A stretch of DNA of 10,297 bases from Bacteroidota bacterium (GTDB taxonomy: Bacteria; Bacteroidota; Bacteroidia; Bacteroidales; P3): contig JAUNWC010000027.1 in NCBI GenBank assembly GCA_030540495.1, positions 1 through 10,297 of the forward strand, given 5' to 3'. Position numbers and translations under genes: made by a program. Below, piece after piece: positions 1-6,398 of the stretch (position 1 is the first letter of the stretch; every line of letters begins with the position of its first letter). The notes under the pieces are model-generated. The model was not told the origin of the DNA. It was given only the letters and a program-made list of their open reading frames with translations, and ran no database searches.

Positions 1-242
1 AGGAAAAAGTTTTTTTTAATTCTAATTTTGATGGTATTGTTTATTACTACACCTTAGAAAGTGGTTTAGATAGAATAGGCAAATGCTATGCAAGAGCAGG
101 ATTTGAGAACGGGTATTATTGCATAGTAGTATATGGCGTTCCGGTTGCATCATTTAAAAACAATTGGATAGAAAAGATTTTTCTCTATTATCCTATTGGT
201 GAATACAAAGACTATGAATTAGAAATACAAATTAACTTCTAA
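1..242 (+). CDS. 3' end of an unrecognised protein gene (5' end outside the window)
   Basis: An open frame enters from the left edge, with its first whole codon at base 3, and ends at TAA 240-242, giving the last 79 residues of a protein. No start codon needs to lie in the window. The fragment is rich in aromatic residues (several YY/YYY runs, ending QINF) with alternating hydrophobic and polar stretches such as YYCIVVYGVPVASF, which suggests beta strands. It has no transmembrane helix or motif that I can assign. A convincing terminator hairpin begins 22 bases after the stop, which supports this being a real gene end. It converges on the minus-strand gene at 597-1397. Function unknown. The frame and stop are seen directly; the secondary-structure remark is inference. 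Confidence 0.65.
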   Translation, partial: EKVFFNSNFDGIVYYYTLESGLDRIGKCYARAGFENGYYCIVVYGVPVASFKNNWIEKIFLYYPIGEYKDYELEIQINF

Positions 243-263
243 TTTGATAAGTTGTAATAATTT

Positions 264-287
264 GGAGGCTAACGCCTCCTTTTTTTT
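264..287 (+). terminator. Rho-independent terminator of the plus-strand gene
   Basis: A perfect 6-bp GC-rich stem, GGAGGC (264-269) and GCCTCC (274-279), with a 4-base loop TAAC, is followed at once by eight T residues (280-287). It lies 22 bases after the stop codon of the partial plus-strand gene. The stem has the same design as the hairpins inside the adjacent repeat array. Confidence 0.85.
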
Positions 288-344
288 GTAGGTTGGGATA
301 GGTTGTTATAAGTTGGGATAGGTTAGCATAGGTTCTGATAGGTT

Positions 345-359
345 GGAGACTTTGGCTCC
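345..359. repeat. Array hairpin: GGAGAC-TTT-GGCTCC
   Basis: Six-base arms 345-350 and 354-359 flank a 3-base loop. One A/G mismatch lies inside the stem and the other five positions pair. The left part, GGAGACTTT, recurs at 385-393 exactly 40 bases later but without its right arm, so 385-393 looks like a half copy. There is no T-run after it on either strand, so it is not an obvious terminator. Confidence 0.6.
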
Positions 360-403
360 TTATAGGTTGGGATAGGTTATTATAGGAGACTTTATAAGCG
401 TAT

Positions 404-421
404 AAAAAGAGCAACGGCTCT
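404..421 (-). terminator. Probable terminator of the minus-strand 266-residue protein gene
   Basis: Read on the minus strand, a perfect 5-bp stem AGAGC/GCTCT (408-421) with a CGTT loop is followed by five T residues (complement of 404-408), giving GCTCTTTTTATA. It lies about 175 bases after the stop codon of the gene at 597-1397. If it is that gene's terminator, the right half of the repeat array forms the gene's 3' untranslated region. The stem is short, so efficiency is uncertain. Confidence 0.5.
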
Positions 422-431
422 GCCCTATAAA

Positions 432-446
432 ACAGCCTGTGGCTGT
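432..446. repeat. Array hairpin: ACAGCC-TGT-GGCTGT
   Basis: A perfect 6-bp stem (432-437 with 441-446) with a 3-base loop lies near the point where the 10-bp units switch orientation. It is followed directly by the first reverse-oriented units, AACC at 447-450 and TATGCTAACT at 451-460. There is no T-run on either side. Confidence 0.6.
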
Positions 447-464
447 AACCTATGCTAACTTATA

Positions 465-479
465 GGAGGCTCTGCCTCC
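465..479. repeat. Array hairpin: GGAGGC-TCT-GCCTCC
   Basis: A perfect 6-bp stem (465-470 with 474-479) with a 3-base loop. The arms are identical to those of the terminator at 264-279, but the loop differs and no T-run follows. It is flanked by TATA on the left and AACTTATG on the right, which belong to the 10-bp unit pattern. Confidence 0.65.
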
Positions 480-526
480 AACTTATGCTAACCTATCTTA
501 ACCTAAAACAACTTATGCTAACCTAT
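479..526. repeat. 18-bp direct repeat at a 30-bp interval
   Basis: The same 18 bases, CAACTTATGCTAACCTAT, occur at 479-496 and 509-526. The interval of 30 bases is exactly three of the 10-bp array units. The first copy begins at the last base of the hairpin at 465-479. The second is followed 2 bases later by the hairpin at 529-543. Confidence 0.75.
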
Positions 527-528
527 TA

Positions 529-543
529 GGAGCCAACGGCTCC
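529..543. repeat. Array hairpin: GGAGCC-AAC-GGCTCC
   Basis: A perfect 6-bp stem (529-534 with 538-543) with a 3-base loop. It is followed by AACC and two further reverse-oriented 10-bp units (548-567). It is the array hairpin closest to the minus-strand gene end at 597, but it lacks a following T-run on the minus strand, so it is not a classic terminator. Confidence 0.65.
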
Positions 544-596
544 AACCTATGCCAACCTAAAATAACCTAACAATCTGCTGTGGGCGTTTATGCTTT

Positions 597-1397
597 TTAT
601 TTTTTGTGTGGGTGGTGCCTATTGTTGGTCCTTATGGCTTTGGTGGAGGCGGGATTTTCTAAATGATAAATATATCGTAACCAGTTGGTTTGTCGTTTGG
701 TATTGTATTTTAGATGACCTATGGAGAAAAGAGTCCTATCTTTGAGCCTAACAAATCCTTCGCTCCACGTTCCCATATCAAGATAAATAGCGTCTTTTAT
801 TCCCATTTCTTTTAAAGTGTTGGCAAAGTTCTCAAAACTCAATCTATTTACACTTTCCACAACTACACCTTTGCCATTATATATAACCAAAGCCCTGCGA
901 AAAGTTGGTTTCTGTTTTCTGAAAATGGTGCATTCCACAGTATCTCCGTCTTTTAAGATTAGCATTTGTTGAAAATAATAGCCTTTATTCTTTTGAGCCA
1001 TAGATTTATAAAAAGGAGCCTTATGAATGGAATCTATAATGATAGTATCTTTTAGAATAAGACAAATACCTGTTTCTACATCGGTTTTATTTTTATAAAG
1101 AGTGCCTCTAACAACATAGTCTCCAACTACATCCTTTAAATTGCTTGCAGTAAAAGCAGCAGCAACCGAAAGAGAAATGTCCATAGAGTTGCTATCTGGT
1201 CGTTGATTGGTAAAAGATACTTTGCAATTGTGAGGCATATAGAAAACCAAAGACAAATCTAAGGTGTCTTTTTTAAGAAAAACAGTATCCAAAGTTACGT
1301 AAGCGTAAGCATTGTTTTTGGTTTGAGCCAAAGAAAACAGAGTTGGAAATATGGCAAAAAGAAATGCCAACAACCTTATAATAAAATTATACTTCAT
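597..1397 (-). CDS. Exported protein, possible phosphodiester glycosidase (NAGPA/DUF2233-like) relative
   Basis: A 266-residue protein with ATG at 1397-1395 and TAA at 599-597. An N-terminal signal peptide is clear: MKYN, a hydrophobic core from about residue 5 to 22, then a probable cleavage in FSLA|QT near residue 24, the usual Bacteroidota pattern. The mature protein probably acts in the periplasm or at the cell surface. The C-terminal half resembles the NAGPA-type phosphodiester glycosidase fold. Features are RRAL (167-170), a short strand ending VVVES (178-182), then FANTLKEMGIKDAIYLDMG (191-209), like the family's 'FA..L...G...A.yLDgG' motif with Asp207. In that family Gly-Gly usually follows the Asp; here it is Met-Gly. 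The stretch SVAAAFTASN (77-86) may correspond to an earlier family strand. The family assignment comes from memory of motifs and is tentative. The basic tail (HHPHKK) is unusual. The gene lies after a strong terminator, so it probably has its own promoter, which I could not identify. Confidence 0.75.
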   Translation of the reverse strand: MKYNFIIRLLAFLFAIFPTLFSLAQTKNNAYAYVTLDTVFLKKDTLDLSLVFYMPHNCKVSFTNQRPDSNSMDISLSVAAAFTASNLKDVVGDYVVRGTLYKNKTDVETGICLILKDTIIIDSIHKAPFYKSMAQKNKGYYFQQMLILKDGDTVECTIFRKQKPTFRRALVIYNGKGVVVESVNRLSFENFANTLKEMGIKDAIYLDMGTWSEGFVRLKDRTLFSIGHLKYNTKRQTNWLRYIYHLENPASTKAIRTNNRHHPHKK

Positions 1398-1408
1398 TTT
1401 TTCTTAGA

Positions 1409-1415
1409 CTCCTTT
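1409..1415 (-). promoter_or_regulatory. Shine-Dalgarno-like AAAGGAG for the exported protein gene
   Basis: On the minus strand AAAGGAG is followed by 11 bases and then ATG at 1397. The spacing is slightly long, but this is the best Shine-Dalgarno match in the window and it supports the chosen start. It lies only 18 bases below the arm of the upstream terminator hairpin (1433), so the hairpin may sit within or next to this gene's leader. Confidence 0.55.
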
Positions 1416-1425
1416 GTTTTCTAAT

Positions 1426-1465
1426 GAAAAATGCGAGTTTATTTTTTTGAGAACTCGCCTTTTTC
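1426..1465 (-). terminator. Terminator after the DUF3467 gene (structurally bidirectional)
   Basis: GCGAGTT (1433-1439) pairs perfectly with AACTCGC (1452-1458) around a 12-base loop. Beyond one mismatch (1432/1459), the flanking GAAAAA (1426-1431) pairs with TTTTTC (1460-1465). This gives an A-tract/stem/T-tract structure that works on both strands. On the minus strand it lies about 70 bases after the DUF3467 stop and so should end the rpoB-rpoC-DUF3467 transcript. There is no plus-strand gene close enough to need it. Confidence 0.8.
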
Positions 1466-1533
1466 ATTAAGAATATTTGTCATTATCCAACTAAGTATAA
1501 GAATATTAAAGAAAATTACTTCTCTTCTAATGC

Positions 1534-1836
1534 TTATGCCTCTCCCATAGGGTTAATGGTTGTATAGTCTGTAACGGTGTTGTCTTCTATGCTACCAAAT
1601 TGTTTCTCATAACGGGCAATGTTTTCTTGCAATGCATACAACATTTTTTTTGCATGAATGGGAGCAAGGACAACTCTACTTCTAACTTGCGCCTTAGGTA
1701 TTCCCGGCATCACTTGTAAGAAATCTACAACAAATTCGGATATGGAATGTTGTACTATCTGTAAGTTGGAATAAACTCCAAAAGCCGTTTGAGCATCAAG
1801 TTCTATGTCTAATTTTTTATCTTTATCCTCTTGCAT
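1534..1836 (-). CDS. DUF3467 family protein
   Basis: A 100-residue protein with ATG at 1836-1834 and TAA at 1536-1534. It matches the DUF3467 family over nearly its whole length. Features are an opening acidic/lysine-rich segment (QEDKDKK), LDIELDAQTAFGVYSNL, then HSISEFVVDFLQVMPGIPKA (31-50), VRSRVVLAPIHAKKML (52-67) and an amphipathic helix ALQENIARYEKQFG. There is no signal peptide or membrane segment, so it should be cytoplasmic. The family is small and usually lies directly downstream of rpoC in Bacteroidota; the order here agrees. Its molecular function is not known to me, and a link to RNA polymerase is only inferred from position. The bases before the ATG are AT-rich with no Shine-Dalgarno match, as is common in this phylum. 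A terminator-like hairpin lies 32 bases upstream, so expression may depend on read-through from rpoC. Confidence 0.92.
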   Translation of the reverse strand: MQEDKDKKLDIELDAQTAFGVYSNLQIVQHSISEFVVDFLQVMPGIPKAQVRSRVVLAPIHAKKMLYALQENIARYEKQFGSIEDNTVTDYTTINPMGEA

Positions 1837-1867
1837 ATCGTTTATTTATTTAAAAATTATTACATTC

Positions 1868-1903
1868 AAAAAAGTGTAACGCATCACTTGAATACGTTAC
1901 ACT
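1868..1903 (-). terminator. Terminator-like hairpin between rpoC and the DUF3467 gene
   Basis: On the minus strand AGTGTAACG pairs perfectly with CGTTACACT (arms 1895-1903 and 1873-1881) across a 13-base loop and runs into a stretch of six T residues (complement of 1868-1873). It begins 24 bases after the rpoC stop codon. With the DUF3467 start only 32 bases further on, it is either a partial terminator that lowers DUF3467 expression relative to rpoC, or a full terminator with a promoter for DUF3467 overlapping it. I see no clear Bacteroidota promoter (TTTG plus TAnnTTTG) to decide. Confidence 0.75.
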
Positions 1904-1926
1904 ATATATAAACATCAAAAAAAATT

Positions 1927-4900
1927 CTATTTAGTTGATTTTCTACCTCTTTTAACAGGTTGCAAAGATGCGTTGTTAAAAGATTCTAATTGCTCTCTGT
2001 TGGCAACAAATACGTTTTGGTATTCTCTAAGTCCCGTACCGGCAGGTATTAAGTGACCTACAAGTACATTTTCCTTCATACCTTCCAAATCATCGATCTT
2101 TGCACTTATGGCTGCCTCTGTCAATACTTTGGTAGTCTCTTGGAAAGAAGCCGCTGATAAGAAACTCTTTGTTTGCAAAGAAGCACGAGTTATACCTTGA
2201 AGTATTTGATGAGCAGTAGCAGGCTGAGTATCTCTTGACTCCATAGTCTTAAGGTCTCTTCTCTTCAAAGAAGAGTTCTCGTCTCTAAGTTCTCTTGCTG
2301 TAATTATCTGACCTGTGCTATATTCTGTACTATCGCCACAATCAGTAATTACTTTTCTGCCGTATAACTTATCGTTCTCTTCTTGGAAATCTATCTTGTT
2401 GATAGCCTCTCCTTCAAGAAAATGAGTATCGCCCGGGTCGTCTATTTCTACCTTACGCATCATTTGACGCACAATTACCTCAAAGTGTTTGTCGTTTATT
2501 TTCACACCTTGCAAACGATAAACGTCTTGTGCCTCATTGACAATGTATTTCTGTACCTCCAAAGGTCCTAAAACGTTAAGAATATCTGCCGGAGCAATTT
2601 CTCCTTCTGAGAGTGTGGTTCCTGCCTTAACGTAGTCGTTTTCTTGAGCAAGTATCTGACGAGAAGTAGGTATAAGATAAGAAACCTTTTCGCCTGTTCT
2701 TCCTGTGATGATAATCTCCCTATTACCACGTTTAAGTTTCTTGTTAAAGGAAACAACACCATCAATCTCCGCTATAATGGCTTGGTCTGAAGGGTTACGA
2801 GCCTCAAACAACTCGGTAACTCTTGGCAAACCTCCAGTTATATCGCCCGCTTTTGCAGAAGAACGAGGTATGTTGGCAAGAATATCTCCGGCTTTCATCT
2901 CGGCTCCGTCTTCTACTACAAGGTGGGCTCCAACTGGCATATCATATGTTTTGATAACCTCGCCATTTTCATCCATTATAGTGATAGAAGGATTTTTGGA
3001 CTTTTGTTTTGTCTCTATGATAATTCTTTCGTTAAGACCGGTTTCGTTATCAGATTCTTCCCTAAATGTAACGTCCTTTTCTATGGATTCAAAGACGGCT
3101 TTACCGCTAACCTCAGAAAGAATAGGAGCGTTGTAAGGGTCCCACTCAGCAATAATATCATCAGAATTTACCGCATCTCCATTTTTGAAGAATAGATAGG
3201 CTCCATATGGAATGTTTGCTGTCATAAGTATGCTCTTGGTTTCGCTGTTGATAACATGCATCTCGGCAGAACGACCTATTACTCTTGTACATTGTTTTTC
3301 CTCTCCATTGTTATCTGTATAAACATAAGGCACATCTCTTAATTCGTCTATTCTAAGCGTACCGCTACATTTATCCTTAACTCTGATTTGAGAAACATTG
3401 CCGGCATTACCTGCCACACCACCAACGTGGAATGTACGTAAGGTAAGCTGAGTACCAGGCTCACCAATAGCCTGAGCGGCTATGACGCCAACACTTTCAC
3501 CTCTTTGAACAAGTTTGCCAGTAGCAAGGTTACGTCCATAACATTTTGCACAAACTCCATGTTTAGACTCACAAGTAAGCACCGAGCGAATTTCTACCTC
3601 TTCTATAGGAGATTCTTCTATCTTTAAGCATATTTCCTCAGTCAATTCATCGCCTTCTTTTGCGATTACTTCACCTGTCTGAGGGTGTATAATATCATGT
3701 AGGGTCACACGTCCTAATATTCTGTCGTATAAGGACTGAACTACTTCGTCATTGCGTACCAAAGCCGTTGTAGGAATACCTCTTAGGGTTCCACAATCCT
3801 CTTCGTTTATGATAACATCGTGAGCAACATCCACCAAACGTCTTGTTAAATAACCAGCATCGGCAGTTTTCAGAGCGGTATCCGCCAAACCTTTACGAGC
3901 ACCGTGAGTGGAAATAAAGTATTCCAAGACAGTAAGACCTTCTTTGAAGTTAGAGATAATAGGGTTTTCTATAATCTCCGCTCCACCAGAGCCTGCCTTT
4001 TGAGGTTTTGCCATTAGACCACGCATACCCGACAACTGACGTATCTGCTCTCTACTACCTCTCGCCCCAGAGTCCAACATCATATACACAGCATTAAATC
4101 CTTGACGGTCTGCTGACATATGTTGCATTACATGGTTGGCTAACTTACGATTGGCTTCTGTCCAAATATCTATGACTTGGTTGTAACGCTCGTTGTTGGT
4201 AATAAGTCCCATTTGATAGTTTGCTACAACTTCATCCACTTTGCCTTCGGCATCTGAAATTATATTAACTTTTTCTTCTGGTACTATGACATCGGCAAGA
4301 TTAAAAGACAAACCTCCACGAAAGGCCATATAATATCCTTTATCCTTAATATCATCAAGGAATTGGACTGTTCTTGCTGAGCCACAAACTTTAAGAACGT
4401 TACCTATAATATCTCTAAGTACATTTTTCTTTATCAAAACATTGATATAACCATATTCCTCTGGAACAAGCATATTAAACAATACTCGTCCTATTGTGGT
4501 ATGCAAACCTTTTTTGGAACTTACTATATCTTGTGCGGAAATTTCTAATTTTTCTCCGTTTTCGGTGAAATAAGATTCTCCTATTCCTATACAACCTTTT
4601 TCTTTTCCTTCCTTCTTGTCAAAATATACTGCAGTGGAGAACTCCAATCCTTTGCTGTTTCTATACAAAGTAATACCTGCATGCAAATCAACTTGTTTTT
4701 CGTTGTATGCTATCTGAACATCTTCAAAAGAATAAAAAGCCTTACCCTCACCTTTGACAACAAAGTTTTCGTCAGTATGTCTTTCTTTGGTCATATAATA
4801 AAGACCAAGAATCATATCCTGAGAAGGCACAGTGATAGGTGCTCCGTTGGCAGGGTTAAGTATGTTGTGAGAAGAAAGCATTAGAAGTTGCGCCTCCAAT

Positions 4901-6375
4901 ATAGCAGCGTTGCCCAAAGGTAAATGCACAGCCATTTGGTCTCCGTCAAAGTCGGCATTGAACCCCGTACAAACCAAAGGATGCAAACGTATAGCCTTAC
5001 CCTCTACTAATTTTGGTTGAAAGGCTTGAATACCCAAACGGTGAAGAGTCGGAGCACGGTTCAAAAGCACAGGATGTCCTTTAACAATATTCTCCAATAT
5101 TTCTATAACCACAGGGTCTTTTCTATCTACTATTCTTTTGGCAGACTTAACGGTCTTTACCAAACCTCTTTCAAGTATCTTCCTAATAATAAAAGGTTTG
5201 AACAATTCTGTTGCCATATCCTTTGGCAAACCACACTCGTGCATTTTTAAATCTGGTCCTACAACTATGACAGAACGACCAGAATAATCAACACGTTTTC
5301 CCAAAAGATTTTGACGAAAACGTCCTTGTTTTCCTTTCAAACTATCAGACAAAGATTTCAATGCACGATTGGAATCAGAACGAACGGCGGCCGATTTACG
5401 AGAGTTGTCAAAAAGAGAATCCACAGCCTCTTGCAACATACGTTTTTCATTACGCATGATAACATCCGGTGCCTTTATTTCTACCAATCTTTTTAGACGA
5501 TTGTTTCTTATAATAACTCTACGATATAAGTCATTAAGGTCTGAGGTTGCAAATCTACCTCCATCCAATGGAACCAAAGGACGCAAATCTGGTGGAATAA
5601 CAGGAACTACTCTTACTATCATCCACTCTGGTTTGTTTTCCATTTTGGCATTTGCCTCCCTAAAAGACTCTACAACATTAAGACGTTTTAGAGCCTCGTG
5701 TTTTCTTTGTTGAGAAGTTTCTCTGTGAGCAGCATCTCTAAGAGTGTAAGAAAGACTATCCAAATCCAAATCTTTAAGCAATTCAAACAAGGCCTCTGCC
5801 CCCATTTTTGCTATAAACTTATTAGGGTCTTCGTCTGGCAAAAGTGCATTCTCTGGTGGAAGGCTATCCATAATAGCAGTATAATCTTCCTCTGCCAATA
5901 GAGACAATCTTTCCACTCCATCCTTTTCCTTTATACCCGGTTGTATTACTATATATTTTTCATAGTAAATAACAGCATCCAATTTCTTGCTTTGCAAACC
6001 CAATAAAGCACCTATTTTGTTTGGCAAAGAACGGAAGAACCATATATGAGCCACAGGCACAACTAATTGTATATGCCCCATTCTCTCTCTTCTAACCTTT
6101 TTCTCTGTTACCTCTACTCCACATCTATCGCAAACAAGCCCTTTATACCTTATTCTCTTATACTTACCACAATGACATTCCCAATCCTTTACTGGTCCAA
6201 ATATTTTCTCACAGAACAAACCATCTTTTTCTGGCTTATACGTTCTGTAATTTATTGTTTCAGGCTTAGTTACTTCTCCTCTTGACCTTTTTAATATGCT
6301 GTCGGGAGAAGCAAGGCTAATAGTCATACTATGAAACACACTATTAACATTACCTTCTTTATTATTTATTGCCAT
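1927..6375 (-). CDS. rpoC: DNA-directed RNA polymerase subunit beta'
   Basis: A complete 1482-residue beta' subunit with ATG at 6375 and TAG at 1929-1927. It forms the catalytic centre of RNA polymerase with beta. The N-terminal zinc site is C67-x-C69...C82-xx-C85, followed by the clamp. The Mg-binding motif NADFDGDQ spans 473-480, with Asp475, 477 and 479. The bridge helix lies at about 823-852. The second zinc site has C861, C935, C942 and C945. The trigger loop starts near [16 protein letters not shown] (971-986) with Arg980 and His983. About 180 residues (roughly 990-1175) then separate the two halves of the trigger region. This is the position of the SI3 insertion, and it holds two barrel-like repeats ([10 protein letters not shown] and [10 protein letters not shown]). 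The C-terminal DGVVSF...[14 protein letters not shown] block (about 1205-1447) is intact and a basic tail (KRGRKSTK) follows. All catalytic and zinc ligands are present with no frameshift. It is 23 bases downstream of rpoB and surely co-transcribed with it. Confidence 0.99.
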   Translation of the reverse strand: MAINNKEGNVNSVFHSMTISLASPDSILKRSRGEVTKPETINYRTYKPEKDGLFCEKIFGPVKDWECHCGKYKRIRYKGLVCDRCGVEVTEKKVRRERMGHIQLVVPVAHIWFFRSLPNKIGALLGLQSKKLDAVIYYEKYIVIQPGIKEKDGVERLSLLAEEDYTAIMDSLPPENALLPDEDPNKFIAKMGAEALFELLKDLDLDSLSYTLRDAAHRETSQQRKHEALKRLNVVESFREANAKMENKPEWMIVRVVPVIPPDLRPLVPLDGGRFATSDLNDLYRRVIIRNNRLKRLVEIKAPDVIMRNEKRMLQEAVDSLFDNSRKSAAVRSDSNRALKSLSDSLKGKQGRFRQNLLGKRVDYSGRSVIVVGPDLKMHECGLPKDMATELFKPFIIRKILERGLVKTVKSAKRIVDRKDPVVIEILENIVKGHPVLLNRAPTLHRLGIQAFQPKLVEGKAIRLHPLVCTGFNADFDGDQMAVHLPLGNAAILEAQLLMLSSHNILNPANGAPITVPSQDMILGLYYMTKERHTDENFVVKGEGKAFYSFEDVQIAYNEKQVDLHAGITLYRNSKGLEFSTAVYFDKKEGKEKGCIGIGESYFTENGEKLEISAQDIVSSKKGLHTTIGRVLFNMLVPEEYGYINVLIKKNVLRDIIGNVLKVCGSARTVQFLDDIKDKGYYMAFRGGLSFNLADVIVPEEKVNIISDAEGKVDEVVANYQMGLITNNERYNQVIDIWTEANRKLANHVMQHMSADRQGFNAVYMMLDSGARGSREQIRQLSGMRGLMAKPQKAGSGGAEIIENPIISNFKEGLTVLEYFISTHGARKGLADTALKTADAGYLTRRLVDVAHDVIINEEDCGTLRGIPTTALVRNDEVVQSLYDRILGRVTLHDIIHPQTGEVIAKEGDELTEEICLKIEESPIEEVEIRSVLTCESKHGVCAKCYGRNLATGKLVQRGESVGVIAAQAIGEPGTQLTLRTFHVGGVAGNAGNVSQIRVKDKCSGTLRIDELRDVPYVYTDNNGEEKQCTRVIGRSAEMHVINSETKSILMTANIPYGAYLFFKNGDAVNSDDIIAEWDPYNAPILSEVSGKAVFESIEKDVTFREESDNETGLNERIIIETKQKSKNPSITIMDENGEVIKTYDMPVGAHLVVEDGAEMKAGDILANIPRSSAKAGDITGGLPRVTELFEARNPSDQAIIAEIDGVVSFNKKLKRGNREIIITGRTGEKVSYLIPTSRQILAQENDYVKAGTTLSEGEIAPADILNVLGPLEVQKYIVNEAQDVYRLQGVKINDKHFEVIVRQMMRKVEIDDPGDTHFLEGEAINKIDFQEENDKLYGRKVITDCGDSTEYSTGQIITARELRDENSSLKRRDLKTMESRDTQPATAHQILQGITRASLQTKSFLSAASFQETTKVLTEAAISAKIDDLEGMKENVLVGHLIPAGTGLREYQNVFVANREQLESFNNASLQPVKRGRKSTK

Positions 6376-6398
6376 ATCCTAAATGCTCTTTTTTTCAA

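Larger units (their letters stand above)
291..567. repeat. Mosaic array of inverted 10-bp units and short hairpins between convergent genes
   Basis: The left half contains 10-bp units of the form GGTTnnnATA starting at 291, 301, 311 (first base A), 321 and 331, with 341 running into a hairpin, and again at 365 and 375. The right half contains the reverse-complement form TATnnnAACC/T at 451, 484, 494, 514 and 548, with degenerate units at 504 and 558. Hairpins at 345-359, 408-421, 432-446, 465-479 and 529-543 interrupt the units. The halves can pair: GTTAGCATAGGTT (322-334) is the exact reverse complement of 447-459. The array fills nearly the whole gap between two convergent genes. A 10-bp period is not a multiple of three, so it is not coding. 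It may be a dispersed intergenic repeat family, a 3'-UTR structure or a protein-binding array; the sequence alone does not decide. Confidence 0.8.

Noticed and set aside
232..414. 60-residue minus-strand open frame across the repeat array
   Set aside because: Its residues (repeated LSQPIRS/LQPIRTY-like strings) are only the translation of the 10-bp units, it overlaps the terminator hairpin and the partial plus-strand gene, and it has no ribosome binding site.
291..567. CRISPR array
   Set aside because: Units are only about 10 bp, contiguous, variable in the middle and reversed in orientation halfway; there are no constant-length unique spacers and no cas genes.
1440..1533. Bacteroidota-type promoter for the exported protein gene
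   Set aside because: Several loose TAnn-T-rich strings exist on the minus strand, but none combines a good -7 box with a -33 TTTG at suitable spacing.
2568..2765. 65-residue minus-strand open frame within rpoC in another frame
   Set aside because: It overlaps intact, conserved rpoC on the same strand. There is no break in rpoC that would make this a frameshift product.
2705..3136. 143-residue plus-strand open frame inside rpoC
   Set aside because: It lies fully antisense to conserved rpoC sequence and reads as low-information composition without motifs.
4895..5000. Possible intein or insertion at the beta' active-site motif, a known intein site in some genomes
   Set aside because: NADFDGDQ and its flanks are continuous in one frame with no extra sequence.
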